NCBI GenBank assembly: GCA_030374765.1
Contig: JARGXX010000022.1
Location: forward strand, 310,001-374,000
Origin: Agarophyton chilense
Lineage: Eukaryota; Rhodophyta; Florideophyceae; Gracilariales; Gracilariaceae
Reading direction: 5' to 3'
DNA length: 64,000 bases
This document shows positions 31,720 to 41,596 of this stretch, in pieces (within the stretch, counting starts at the first letter, position 1; the number at the start of each line of letters is the position of its first letter). The notes below the pieces were generated by a model. It saw only the letters and a program-made list of their open reading frames with translations, made no database searches and was not told where the DNA came from. A program made the position numbers and the translations under genes.

Positions 31720-32481
31720 ATGGGGGCAGCGTTCGCTCCCACGCTCGCCGGCCGCTTGCGCGCGCAACAGTGCGTGCTGACGCCGGCCGCCGCCGCCACC
31801 GCGCGTGCCGCGCGACGCGCGCTGTGCGACAAACCAAGCACACCCCGTCACAACGCGCGCGCCACGCAGTCGCAGTCGCAGTCGCAGTCGCAGTCGCAGT
31901 CGCAGTCGCAGTCTCAATTCGAAATTGTTCGTCACGAGCAAATCTTTCAACGTTATCAAACGGTGTTTCAACGCGACGTGCGTTTCCCGTCGGGACGAAC
32001 CGTGTCGTATGACGTGCTGGGAAACGTCAACAGCGACTTTAAATCGGTGTTTGTGTTCCCGTTCCATTCCACGCGTCGCACCGTCACCTTACTGCGCGAG
32101 TACGCGCCGGGACGCAATGCCGAGACGCTGTCCTTCGTGGCCGGCATGTACGAGCGTCACAAGCATGTGGACGTGTTTGCAGCCGCGCGCGCAGAGCTCA
32201 GTGAGGAGGCGCGTCTCACTGGGGGGCGACTCGTCGCACTTGCCGACCGCGTCGCCGCCGACAAGTACAGTCTCAACGAATACTTTTTCTTCCTGGCGCT
32301 GGACTGCCAGCCGGATGCCACTCCCAGTCGGCGTGACGACGATGAATGGATCAGCGACGTGTTCGATGTCGATCTCGCTGCCTTGCGAGACATCATCTCC
32401 GCCGGTCTGCTTAACACGCCCAACTCGCTACTGGCCATGCTGGCGTTGGACCGTCTCCGCCACATGGGGCACACCAAGTAG
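31720..32481 (+). CDS. Nudix hydrolase with Ser-Gln repeat linker
   Basis: A 253-residue protein. The first 47 residues are Ala/Arg-rich without acids (organelle-targeting type), then a Gln-Ser repeat from the hexamer CAGTCG (31867-31914, 8 units), then the Nudix domain. The Nudix box is recognisable as a Gly after 'SFVA' and 'ARAELSEEARL' (R-x-E-L-x-E-E), preceded by 'VTLLREYAPGRN', a pattern of ADP-ribose or sugar-nucleotide pyrophosphatases (NUDT5/NUDX14-like). The substrate is not determined by sequence. The repeat length probably varies between individuals and only alters the linker. CTAGCTAG follows the stop codon by a few bases. Confidence 0.82.
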   Translation: MGAAFAPTLAGRLRAQQCVLTPAAAATARAARRALCDKPSTPRHNARATQSQSQSQSQSQSQSQSQFEIVRHEQIFQRYQTVFQRDVRFPSGRTVSYDVLGNVNSDFKSVFVFPFHSTRRTVTLLREYAPGRNAETLSFVAGMYERHKHVDVFAAARAELSEEARLTGGRLVALADRVAADKYSLNEYFFFLALDCQPDATPSRRDDDEWISDVFDVDLAALRDIISAGLLNTPNSLLAMLALDRLRHMGHTK

Positions 32482-32873
32482 CTAGCTAGAGCAAATGCCA
32501 CCCGTCCATCCATCATCTCACGCGCGCAACGTCTTCAGTCAGTTTTCCTTTAAAGTGCGTTTTTGTCATCATCATTACACATTCCGCCTCCATGTCGTCC
32601 CCCGTTACGCCCTCGTTACGCCGCCCGTCACGACGCCCGTCACGCCGCCCACCTCGTCACCATCGCCCGCCCTCTCTCTCTGTCCAATCTGTGTCGGCCC
32701 GCGCTCTCGCGCCCTCGCCCTTGCCTCATGCATCCGTATTTAACGCCACCACTGCCGGCCGTTGCTGCGCTGTCGCTCATTGCGCCAGTGAACTCCCCCC
32801 CTCCCCCCTCATTTCCCCCCTCTCCTTCTTCCCCAGAGTACTGTACGTGAGTGAAGTGTGTGTGTGTGTCGTC

Positions 32874-34196
32874 ATGGCAGAAAAGAAAAAGGTCGTGCTT
32901 GCCTATTCCGGCGGTTTGGACACTTCCATCATTCTCAAGTGGTTGCAGGATCAGGGTTATGCCGTCTTGTGCTTCATTGCCGACGTCGGCCAGGACGATG
33001 ACTTTGAGGCTGCCCGCGCAAAGGCCGTCAAACTCGGCGCCGAGAAAGTCTTCATCGAGGATCTAAAGACCGAGTTCATCACCGACTTTATCTTCCCTGC
33101 TGTGCAGGCCAACGCCATCTACGAGAACCGTTACATGTTGGGCACCAGTTTGGCCCGCCCCTGTATTGCCCGTCGCCAGGTTCAGATCGCCTTGAGGGAG
33201 GGCGCCCAATACGTCTCGCACGGCGCCACAGGCAAGGGAAACGATCAGGTCCGATTTGAGCTTACCTACTATGCCATTGCCCCGCAAATCAAGGTTATTG
33301 CGCCCTGGAGGGATCCTACTTTCCTTGCCAAGTTCAAGGGGCGTACTGATCTGTTGGAGTATGGCCGCGAAAAGGGCATTGAGATGCCAAAGGGCGATAA
33401 ACCTCCGTATTCTATGGATGAGAATCTCATGCACATCAGTTATGAAAGCGGCAATTTGGAGGATCCGAAGAATGCCCCGTTGGAGGAAATGTACCTCAAG
33501 ACTAGGAATATAGCTGACTGGGCTGATAAACCGGAGCTCGTCCGTATTGAATTCCGCGATGGCATTCCCATTGCTGCGGGCTCCAAGGACGGATCCAACC
33601 GTCTAACCGATCCTCTCGCCTTGTACATGTGGCTCAACGAGGTTGCAAAACGCCACGGTATTGGACGTATTGATATTGTGGAGAACCGTTTTGTGGGCAT
33701 CAAATCTCGTGGTGTGTACGAAACTCCAGCCGCAACCATTCTTCGCTGTGCGCACATCGATATTGAAGGCATTGCCATGGATCGTGAGGTGATGAGGCTT
33801 CGCGACATGCTATCGCCCAAGTTTGCAGAGCTTGCGTACAACGGTTTTTGGTTTTCCCCAGAATCTGATTTCCTGCTTGCTGCCATCTCAAAGAGCCAGG
33901 AACTCATTGATGGATGGGTTGACGTCCTGTGCTACAAGGGATCTGCCATGGCTGTTGCTCGGTTTTCACCCACCAGTCTTTACGATGAGAACATTGCGAG
34001 CATGGAAACTGTGGAAGGCTATGAGCCCACCGACGCCGGAGGCTTTATTCGTATCAACGCAATTCGTCTCAGGGCTCACAGGGAGATTTTGATGAACACC
34101 CCAGTGGAGCGCCTCAGCTCTTTCAAACAACAGTCCCGCGCGATGACTGGCACGTACGAGGCGGTCCTCGGCGCAAAAGACCTGCAAGGAAAATGA
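32874..34196 (+). CDS. ASS1: Argininosuccinate synthase
   Basis: 440 residues from the ATG at 32874. Catalyses citrulline + aspartate + ATP to argininosuccinate in arginine synthesis (EC 6.3.4.5). The N-terminal ATP-pyrophosphatase loop '[10 protein letters not shown]' (residues 9-18) is intact, followed by 'FIADVGQ', the '[10 protein letters not shown]' and '[15 protein letters not shown]' segments, and the C-terminal '[11 protein letters not shown]'. The length is normal for the family. The same frame stays open back to an ATG at 32592, which would add 94 residues rich in Arg, Pro and Ser, a composition compatible with a plastid transit peptide. In plants the enzyme is plastidic, so either start, or both, may be used. 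Single exon as read. Confidence 0.95.
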   Translation: MAEKKKVVLAYSGGLDTSIILKWLQDQGYAVLCFIADVGQDDDFEAARAKAVKLGAEKVFIEDLKTEFITDFIFPAVQANAIYENRYMLGTSLARPCIARRQVQIALREGAQYVSHGATGKGNDQVRFELTYYAIAPQIKVIAPWRDPTFLAKFKGRTDLLEYGREKGIEMPKGDKPPYSMDENLMHISYESGNLEDPKNAPLEEMYLKTRNIADWADKPELVRIEFRDGIPIAAGSKDGSNRLTDPLALYMWLNEVAKRHGIGRIDIVENRFVGIKSRGVYETPAATILRCAHIDIEGIAMDREVMRLRDMLSPKFAELAYNGFWFSPESDFLLAAISKSQELIDGWVDVLCYKGSAMAVARFSPTSLYDENIASMETVEGYEPTDAGGFIRINAIRLRAHREILMNTPVERLSSFKQQSRAMTGTYEAVLGAKDLQGK

Positions 34197-34504
34197 TCAA
34201 AGAGCGGGAAACACACATTTTACACTGTTATCGGACTCGTTAGTCGTTTTATTGTTTTGAGTGTGTTTTCTTTTTCTTTTTGACTCTCAAACATGAGCAG
34301 GATGCTGAGAATGGTATCCCTACAGCTAGTTGCTGTCGAATTTGTTGCAATCACAGCTGTGAAGAATGTGACATGATAGTATCTAAACGTAAACCAAATA
34401 GTTTTGCTTAGAGCAGAACGTGCCAATGGCGCTGTTTAGCGGTTAGATGTTAATGGGTGTGGATTGCAGTATGTTTACCGCCTTGCGCTGACTGCTGTTG
34501 GGTT
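34197..34504. other. Convergent 3' intergenic region
   Basis: 308 bases between the argininosuccinate synthase stop and the PEX10 stop. T-rich near 34240-34280; no gene seen. Confidence 0.4.
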
Positions 34505-35505
34505 TCAATAGTTATACAGACAAACAAGCTTTCTGGTGAGCACTTGTTGGCGACACAGCGGACACACCTCCTACTCTCCAGAAATATTGGCGAAAAGGAA
34601 AGGTCAGAAATAGAAGAGTGGCACCGCGAGTTTGTAGGCGAAACAAAGACCGGACTTACATTTGAGGAACACCAGTGGCAGATGCAATTCCAACAAAAGA
34701 CGTGACCGCAAGAAGTCAGAGTAGCATGTTGAACAGCGCCGAGACAGAGAATGCATGTGGGGCGACCAGGCACAGGATCCTTCTCCTCGGCCGGAGCGGC
34801 TAGAGCAAGGGAGCTCATCAACTCGGACATGCCCCCAGCGCGCAATCGTTTTACCACGGTGTAAAGCGCTGAAAAGGTTTGTGACAAAAGCATCAACATC
34901 ATGATGAGGCCGAGAAATCGTAGCAACTCATCGTCATTGGTGGCATGGGACGTTGAAAGATATCGTACGCCGCTCGCACGTCTCACAACACATCCGTAGC
35001 GGCCGCGCAAGTAGAACAGAGCAAGATGGAAACGAAGGGCACGATCAATGACTTTTTCGACCACATGTTGTGGGAAGAAGGCTGTTGGAAACAGCTTGTT
35101 CCAAATGGCATGCAGGATGTTTGTGAGATTTCGGGAAGAACAGAGATGCGCGAGCGTGATACATATGAGGCGAAAACGGCTCAAAAGAGCGACGTGTCGA
35201 ATGGAGCGCACAGTGACGGGCACAATGGATGCGTACTCCTCGCCAGGAGTGGTGTACAGAGGCGCAGATGGAGTGCAAAGAAAGTAGGCTGCGCGCGCTA
35301 GTTTTGCGGTGACGTTCTTTGTGGAGGGGTGTGAAAACAGACGGGGCGGCAGCGCGTGGCGAAGAATGTGCGAAAGAGAAGTCTCGATGAGATCGATGTA
35401 CTCCTCGTCCTTTGTATGAGCCCTGAGCACGTCGCCCGCGGACGCCGACGGCAGCGGAAGCACCATGGCGCGCGCGTGGCGAATGCGTCGTGCCACCCAG
35501 CGCAT
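34505..35505 (-). CDS. PEX10: Peroxisome biogenesis RING ubiquitin ligase PEX10
   Basis: Two exons on the minus strand: 35505-34660 and 34570-34505, with an 89-base intron (GTAAGT..GAGTAG). It encodes 303 residues. The N-terminal part has hydrophobic helices (Pex2/Pex12 domain). The C-terminal RING is 'CILCLGAV....CGHVFCWNCICHWCSSN' and, across the splice, 'EVCPLCRQQV', completing the zinc ligands. Without splicing the RING lacks its last cysteines, which is why I place the intron. PEX10 acts with PEX2 and PEX12 in the peroxisomal membrane to ubiquitinate the receptor PEX5. The start is the first ATG with a plausible N-terminus; a shorter one exists at 35466. Ends in 'LVCLYNY'. Confidence 0.87.
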
Positions 35506-35601
35506 CGTTGGCACGCGCTCAAATCGCACTTGGTCAACCGAAAAACAGATCACAGAACCAAAGAGCTCTGTAAGCCGGCGCGGAACCAAACGAAATCCAC
35601 G

Positions 35602-35641
35602 TTTTGGCGCCCAGAGCAAACGGCCTGCGCGCTTTGGCGCT
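35602..35641. promoter_or_regulatory. E2F-like sites in the PEX10/KEN-box promoter
   Basis: TTTTGGCGCC (35602-35611) and CTTTGGCGC (about 35632-35640), with ATTGGCGCC near 35735, all within 205 bases upstream of the KEN-box gene ATG at 35803. They match the E2F core TTTSSCGC. Confidence 0.5.
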
Positions 35642-35802
35642 GCATGGCCATCCCGTATGTGGCCTCTCCGCCATCTACCTTAAAATCGCTCCACGCTGCG
35701 CTCCTTCTTCCTCACTTGCGTGGCGCGTCGCTTCATTGGCGCCGCTGTGTTACTCGGCTTGCTGGCTGAATCTTTTTCGCCTTCTTCTTTGTTGAATGCC
35801 GC

Positions 35803-36558
35803 ATGATGACCACTGCGCGTGACGAACCGTCGGGTGAACGCGTGCTTGCGCACAACGCTGCTTCTTCCGTTCTCCTCGAACATCGCGCGCCTCATGTCCT
35901 GCCTCATCAAATGCTCCCTTCCGACGAGCAGGAGCCTGTGCAGCGCCAGCAGCAGTTCTTAGCTGCAAACGATGAATCCCATCAGTCCTCGCCCGAATCC
36001 CAACCTGTTCAGTCTCAACCTGTTCAGTCTCAACCTGTTCAGATTCAAACCCTGGATGACGTCCACGCCACATCCGCCCAACAACACCAACAGAGCACTT
36101 CCCACCTGTCTCAACAACCGCCCCAGCCTTCGAAACCCCATCAGACTCAACCAAAAACTCTTATGCAAAACGAACAACAGCCTCTTCCGCACACCCCAGC
36201 CGATAAAGTCGCACCGAAACAAACCATACAAGTCTTCGCCGACCCCGAACCCACACAGCCCAAATCGCTTCACCCTTGCCCACGTCCCGTGATTGAGCAC
36301 GATGATAAGGAGAATATTCCGCCAAACATCTGGATGCACTATGCTCTTCAACAACAGACCGACGATAAGAACAAGCAGCTCAAACCGAAAAAGCTTGCTA
36401 TACCTTTATCTGAAGCTGGCGTTCATAAAAAACGCGACCTTTCTCGCTCCCCGTTACGTGACATTACCTCTGCTGTTGTTGGCAATCGTCGCTCCAATTT
36501 GTTGACTCACCCTCGTTCACCTCACAAGAAGCGAAACACTTTGCGATATCTGCGTTGA
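35803..36558 (+). CDS. Disordered protein with KEN box and D-box-like motif (candidate APC/C substrate)
   Basis: A 251-residue single-exon protein with no folded domain. The first 160 residues are Gln/Pro/His-rich, including a 15-base coding repeat CCTGTTCAGTCTCAA (36004-36048) giving three PVQSQ-type units. Then comes 'HDDKENIPPN' at about residue 167-176: a KEN box followed by Pro, as in many APC/C substrates. Downstream is 'RDLSRSPLRDIT' (about 208-219), containing R-x-x-L and SP sites, and a very basic C-terminus ('PHKKRNTLRYLR'). This layout (long disordered chain, KEN, destruction-box-like motif, CDK-type sites) is seen in mitotic regulators such as securin and sororin. The assignment is by motif only; no homology was recognised. 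E2F-like sites lie in its promoter. Confidence 0.65.
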   Translation: MMTTARDEPSGERVLAHNAASSVLLEHRAPHVLPHQMLPSDEQEPVQRQQQFLAANDESHQSSPESQPVQSQPVQSQPVQIQTLDDVHATSAQQHQQSTSHLSQQPPQPSKPHQTQPKTLMQNEQQPLPHTPADKVAPKQTIQVFADPEPTQPKSLHPCPRPVIEHDDKENIPPNIWMHYALQQQTDDKNKQLKPKKLAIPLSEAGVHKKRDLSRSPLRDITSAVVGNRRSNLLTHPRSPHKKRNTLRYLR

Positions 36559-37671
36559 CGTCATCATGCTTCTGTCTTATCTTTCTCTCTTGTTCTCGCT
36601 CTCTGTCTGTAGTGGTCGTGTATGCACACCGCTAACACTTGTGGATCAATCTCAAACAGGGCTTCATTCATCTGTAGTATAGTTGCGGTTCAAAGTCGTC
36701 GCGGTCATTTTTCTCAACATAATCACTTTGTAGTGGACGTCTTCATTGTAAATTTCCGCTTCGTCTCTGTTATGCTTTAAGCCGAAGTGTGAATATCATT
36801 GTTCTTTGATTGGTTTTAAGAACCGGAATCAGAAAGCTTGCGGCCATCCTTCGAGCGCAAAAACAAAACAAAAACTGAACCCCAGCCTGTGTATCACGTT
36901 TTGATATGGTTTAGAGCATCCTGACTATGGGTCAACCTACGCTTGGCACGTCCTTCTTCGTTCGTGCACACGTGCATTCAGCGTATTAGCGACCCAAGAG
37001 GTGCATTTCAATGTATTAAAGCGTGTATGCATGTCAATGACACCTTCAAACACATGAAAGTAAACAAGTGATGCAGATCCTCACAGTATCCGTGATATGA
37101 CTTCGCTTCTAACCCCACGCCTTGGTTCGGCATTCAGCGCAAATACGGTTTACTGCCTTTAATTTTTCTTGCACTGCACATTTTACTGCGCATTTCAAGA
37201 TGTAGAGTGCACAGAAGGAATTTTTCTCTCATCAGTACCTTCCAGTGCGAGAAACGAATACTTAGGTCACACACACACACCTACATATGAAATCTGAATA
37301 TAAGCCACGGCACCAGGCTAACAGTCTCTTCCGTTGCCAGGTCTTTTCAGCTCCGTGGGTTCTGAAGACACTTTTCGCACCTTTTAATTAAACTCGAAGA
37401 AGCCAGGCTTGTACGAGTATGCATGCGGGCTCATCGTCTGACTCGAATTGCAATTCGAATCAAAATGTTCTTATTGCTTGCCAGGATCAACAACAGCTCG
37501 GAAGCATAAGTGCACCGTTGCACAAGCTGTGGAAGCTCTGTCTTTCCGAGTCCATTGCAGCGGCCCCATTGAAACTGACTGTCGTCGACGGTTGACAAAA
37601 AACCATTCGACCAAGATTCTGTTTGTAAGACAAATCGGTATTTGCCTATTTGTTTTGAATGACCCGAGTTA
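36559..37671. other. Intergenic region with a TATA box
   Basis: 1.1 kb between the KEN-box gene and the methyltransferase gene. A (CA)n run (37268-37281) is followed by TATAAG at 37299-37304, a plausible core promoter for the downstream gene with a leader of about 340 bases. Confidence 0.5.
37419..37595 (+). other. Upstream open reading frame of 58 codons
   Basis: An ATG-initiated frame in the presumed leader of the methyltransferase gene, Ser/Asn-rich at the start and ending in a TGA 76 bases before the main ATG. If the TATA at 37299 drives the transcript, this uORF would be met first by scanning ribosomes and would reduce translation of the enzyme. It could also be chance. Confidence 0.35.
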
Positions 37672-39066
37672 ATGTTGACATCACTGCCATTTCATCTTAA
37701 AAACTACTTGCCGATCCACCTTTGGAAGATTTTATCTCCGGACAGAGCAGCGAGGGAACAACCATTTGTCCCGCCCAACTTTGAGGAAGGTCTCTCCGAT
37801 CAACTTGAGGAAAATTACATCGAAGCTGCCGCATCTGAGAGCCGGGCTTTCCAGGATTACTCAAGCACAGTACGTTTAGATACTGAAGTGGTCAGAGAAA
37901 AGCACCCTATGGAAGCTATCCGCCCGGTTCTAAACAAAAATGTGAGCGAAAGCGAGGGCTCTACGGGTCCGGCCGTTCTTGACAAAGAGAAAGCAGAATT
38001 CTTTGGGGCTCGTATGCTCTCCTACCTCAACAGTGGTTCAATTACATTGTTAATCTCAATCGGCCACAAGCTCGGACTATTTGAGGCGTTGGCCAGATTG
38101 CCGGCTGTCACAAGCGTAGAACTAGCTCAGACATCGGACTTAAACGAACGTTATGTGCGAGAGTGGCTTGCCGCAATGTTTGTTGGCGGCATAGTTGACA
38201 TCGAGGACCAGAGAACCAAGAAACATCAAGATAGGCGCTACTCCCTGCCGAGGGAACATGCGGCGTTTCTCACTTGGGGTAGAGGCCCGGAGAACGTGGC
38301 CGTTCTGACGCAGTACATCTCCATTCTCTCATCTTTCGAAGATAGAGCCGTAGAGTGCTTTCGAAGCGGAAAGGGAATACCGTGTAGTGAGTATGGCGAG
38401 CTCAAATCCATCATGGCAGCAGATTCCGCCCAGACTATTGCGTCTTCACTCATTGGTTGGATCCTACCCCTCGGCCAGACCATGATTGTTCAGGGCCTTC
38501 AGGCCGGCATTGATGTCCTCGACGTGGAATGTGGAACTGGTATAAACCTCATCACCATGGCGAAGGAATTCCCGAGAAGCTGGTTCACAGGCTACGATAC
38601 GAATCCCGCCCTCATTGCCGCTGCGAAAGAAGCAGCTGAGAAAGAAAAGCTACAGAACGTTCGTTTTAAATGCGCACAAATCACCGAGGCGTCAGAATCC
38701 TCGGCGTACGATCTGGTGACTTGCTTCGGAGGACTGATTGAAACCGGAGACGTGAAGAACGTTGTTCGACGAGTGTATCAGGCCCTTCGTCGCGGTGGAA
38801 CGTTCTTGCTTCAGGATGTGGCTGCAAACAGTGACGTGCGGACAAATCGCTCGCATCCGGCTGCGTGCTTGTTGTATTCTATCTCGTTGATGTTCTCCTT
38901 GCCCACCACAATTTACAAAACTGGTAGAGAAGAAGATGCTTTGGGTGTGATGTGGGGTAATGACTTGGCATTATCGGTTCTCCGGGACATCGGCTTCAAG
39001 TGCGAAGGGGTCAAACGACTTGCAGACGACCATTGTAACGCGTTTCTGTTCTGTACTCGCGACTGA
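37672..39066 (+). CDS. Rv2258c-like SAM-dependent methyltransferase
   Basis: A 464-residue single-exon protein. About 110 N-terminal residues have no match. Then a winged-helix dimerisation domain (about 115-210, 'LLISIGHKLGLFEALARLP', 'NERYVREWLAAMFVGGIV') as in bacterial Rv2258c-type methyltransferases, then the Rossmann methyltransferase domain (about 265-460). Motif I reads 'VLDVECGTG', where the usual first Gly (D-V-G-C-G-x-G) is Glu; the remaining glycines are kept. Acidic residue of motif II is likely in 'FTGYDTNP'. The bacterial-type domain order suggests acquisition from bacteria, but this is inference. Substrate unknown. Confidence 0.75.
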   Translation: MLTSLPFHLKNYLPIHLWKILSPDRAAREQPFVPPNFEEGLSDQLEENYIEAAASESRAFQDYSSTVRLDTEVVREKHPMEAIRPVLNKNVSESEGSTGPAVLDKEKAEFFGARMLSYLNSGSITLLISIGHKLGLFEALARLPAVTSVELAQTSDLNERYVREWLAAMFVGGIVDIEDQRTKKHQDRRYSLPREHAAFLTWGRGPENVAVLTQYISILSSFEDRAVECFRSGKGIPCSEYGELKSIMAADSAQTIASSLIGWILPLGQTMIVQGLQAGIDVLDVECGTGINLITMAKEFPRSWFTGYDTNPALIAAAKEAAEKEKLQNVRFKCAQITEASESSAYDLVTCFGGLIETGDVKNVVRRVYQALRRGGTFLLQDVAANSDVRTNRSHPAACLLYSISLMFSLPTTIYKTGREEDALGVMWGNDLALSVLRDIGFKCEGVKRLADDHCNAFLFCTRD

Positions 39067-39264
39067 GAAGGTTGCGGAGAGCAACCAAGTTATATGCAAA
39101 CTTGATGCACGAATGTGTTGGAACTGGTGAAGAGGCTGATATTATTGTAATAAAGAAAGACTGGAAACCCAGCCGAGATATTTAAGATGTTACAAGTCAA
39201 AAGTTGAATGAAACATAAAGAAGATAGGCAATCGTACAAAACAGATGTGGGGTCAAAGGTAGTT

Positions 39265-40530
39265 CTAGAAAAGAACCTCTTCAGCGGGCGCCTTATGAGT
39301 AGGGTGCGCAACAAGCCCACGCTTGAAATCGGGCCACCGTTTAAGATTTTGTTCGTTCGAGTACCATTCAGCTGTAGCTTTGATTCCTTGCTGCCAGGAA
39401 ACTTGATTCTTCCATCCGAGCTTCTTCAGCTTTGAAGAATCAATACGGTAATGCTGGTCATTCACTTCACGGTCCTTGACAAAAGTGATATATGCATTAG
39501 GGGTTTGAGGGTGTTGCAGGCCAAAAGCCTTGACACAATCGCGCACAACTTGAAGATTGGTCTTTTCCTCATCAGAACCGACGTTGTACACGCCACCAAC
39601 GTTGCCATGGTGCAGAATGGTGTCAAAGGCCTCCGCCATATCCGTCACGTAGACGTAGTTTCTAGAATGGTGTCCATTCCCGTGTATGAACGCCGGGCGT
39701 TTCGTCGACAAAAGAACACAAGACTTGGCTACCAGCTTGTCCGGGTATTGTCTCGGACCGTAAACATTATTGCCGCGCGTAATGATGATAGGCATTGAAA
39801 ATGACTTTGCGTACCCACGGCAAATAAGTTCGGCGGCAGCCTTGGTACATGCATACGGATTGGTAGGGGCCATCATGGAATCTTCCCTTTCAAACTCGGT
39901 CTCGCCGCCGTACACCTCATCGGTGCTGACATGAATAAAGCGTTTGATTTGGGCATACTCGCGAGCAGCTTCCAACAAAACGTGTGTACCGACGACATTA
40001 TTGGAGGTGAAGGATATAGAAGAATGAAAGGAATTGTCGACGTGTGTGCTAGCTGCAAAGTGCATGATGGTGTCGACGTTCTCAGACCGGAGAAGGTAGT
40101 CGACAAGACAACGGGAACGAATATCGCCGCGGCACCATCTAAGATTGGGTTTTCCGAACAGGGGCGACACATTCTCCTCAGCAGCACAGTAATCCAGCTT
40201 GTCGAGGACGACGACGCGGTAGTGCGGGTACCTGTTGACAAGAAGCTCAACGACATGAGAGCCGATAAAGCCCGCGCCGCCCGTGAGCAAGATGCTTCTT
40301 GGCGAATAAGGCAGTCTGCGGGCGGCGGCCTCGGCGTCAACGAGCCCGTTGGAAGGCGCAAAGTAGGATGTCATGACGGTCATAGCAGCAACTGAGCGCA
40401 GCCAGACGCGCGGCGGGCGGCAGACGAAAGCGTCCCACGCCACAAGTGGCAGCAGCGCCACTACGATGTGGGCCTTTCCCCCACTGACATCGGCACTGAC
40501 ATGTGTAGCAGGCGTGATGCGATGCGGCAT
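39265..40530 (-). CDS. NDP-glucose 4,6-dehydratase (RHM/RmlB-like)
   Basis: 421 residues. Extended short-chain dehydrogenase with the NAD-binding loop 'LTGGAGFIGSHV' (about residue 81), the active-site 'STDEVYG' (Thr-Asp-Glu) and 'YACTK' (Tyr-x-x-x-Lys), and the family tail 'GPRQYPDKLV'. These fit dTDP- or UDP-glucose 4,6-dehydratases, which form the 4-keto-6-deoxy sugar, the first step to rhamnose. The DE of the TDE motif marks a 4,6-dehydratase and not a 4-epimerase. The first 52 residues precede a second Met (40374) and have a hydrophobic stretch ('HIVVALLPLVAW'); they may be a targeting sequence or untranslated. No reductase/epimerase domain follows, unlike plant RHM. Confidence 0.9.
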   Translation of the reverse strand: MPHRITPATHVSADVSGGKAHIVVALLPLVAWDAFVCRPPRVWLRSVAAMTVMTSYFAPSNGLVDAEAAARRLPYSPRSILLTGGAGFIGSHVVELLVNRYPHYRVVVLDKLDYCAAEENVSPLFGKPNLRWCRGDIRSRCLVDYLLRSENVDTIMHFAASTHVDNSFHSSISFTSNNVVGTHVLLEAAREYAQIKRFIHVSTDEVYGGETEFEREDSMMAPTNPYACTKAAAELICRGYAKSFSMPIIITRGNNVYGPRQYPDKLVAKSCVLLSTKRPAFIHGNGHHSRNYVYVTDMAEAFDTILHHGNVGGVYNVGSDEEKTNLQVVRDCVKAFGLQHPQTPNAYITFVKDREVNDQHYRIDSSKLKKLGWKNQVSWQQGIKATAEWYSNEQNLKRWPDFKRGLVAHPTHKAPAEEVLF

Positions 40531-40735
40531 GGTGCGATGCTCCTCCGTTCGTTGCAGCGGCAGCGCACGCGCGGCTCATTTTTTCGCTTCACTTTTCGCT
40601 TCATTTCGACTTTACGTTTCGGCTTTTCGCTCTGGCTTTTCGCTCTGGCTTTTCACTCCACCTGTAAGAGGGATTTGGTGACGTTTCGCCATCGAGGGAT
40701 CGCTCCGTCGTCATCACTGCGGAGCGTTGTCTGCA

Positions 40736-41292
40736 ATGTCGCGACTGCAGCCGCAGCTTTCAACCGGTTCCTACAGAGAGGTTCGTCGAGCGCCGCGCCC
40801 CCGCTGCGTCCGCCCCCCCCGCGCCTGTTAAAGCCCCCACCTGACCGATTGCGATGCCCGTCACAGGATGAGATTCCAGCCGAGCTCTACGACACCTCAA
40901 CAAGCCGCTACAGCGACGCCCAGCTCTATCATCGATCTGCTGCAGGAGAGACGCGAACCGCCGTTCCATGGAGAACAATTTTCGTCGCCTTGTTTCTCTT
41001 TGGCTTTGGCATAGCCTTCCTGCTCATCGGCGTGCTGCACTTTCGTGACAGGGATCAGGCCACGTCCATTGCCTTTATTACTGTCGGCTCTATCGCCTTT
41101 CTTCCTGGCGCTTATGTCGCCTACAACTTGGTGCAGACTCTGCGGGGTGCTCGTGGTTTCCATCTATCTCAATGTGCGTTTCTACTGTTTTTGTCGTGCT
41201 CATCTTAATTGCATCTACTAACTGTTCGCTTTCCGCTTTCGTTCTTCCATCCATCTCCTACAGTTGCTCATTGGGATGATTACAGATGGTAA
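40736..41292 (+). CDS. TMEM230: TMEM230 homologue
   Basis: Three exons: 40736-40780, 40867-41173 and 41264-41292, giving 126 residues. The introns (86 and 90 bases) start GTTCGT and GTGCGT and end ACAG and ACAG. The spliced protein has the TMEM230/DUF872 layout: a short N-terminal cytosolic part with 'DAQLYHR', a TM helix ('VPWRTIFVALFLFGFGIAF'), a short loop, a second TM ('SIAFITVGSIAFLPGAYVAY') and the C-terminal 'RGARGFHLSQFAHWDDYRW'. 'FLPG.Y' and the DD near the C-terminus are the conserved parts. TMEM230 works in vesicle trafficking. The first exon is 15 codons. It is 205 bases from the divergent dehydratase gene. Confidence 0.88.
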
Positions 41293-41596
41293 CACACGTA
41301 CCCCGTGTACGTATCTCCCATAGCTTAGTTGTTCTCAACTTGCTTGCTGCATTTCTTTTTCCGTCCCTTCAGAGTCTGTCTGTTTAGAACTCTTTCACCC
41401 ATCAGCTCAATTCTCCCAAATCGCCTTACCTTCCCAAAACAGATCAAAACACTGCTTTCCGTTCTATCTATATTTTAGTTAGTAATACGAAGGGCACCTT
41501 TCAGTCTCACTAAAAAGGCCCCCCAAAAACACATTAGTACAACAACATGATACGAACACCCAACACCAAAAAGAAAAAGACAGTAGGCTGTACACA

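Noticed and set aside
34571-34659. Reading PEX10 through without splicing
   Set aside because: The unspliced frame loses the last zinc ligands of the RING; the intron restores CPLCR.
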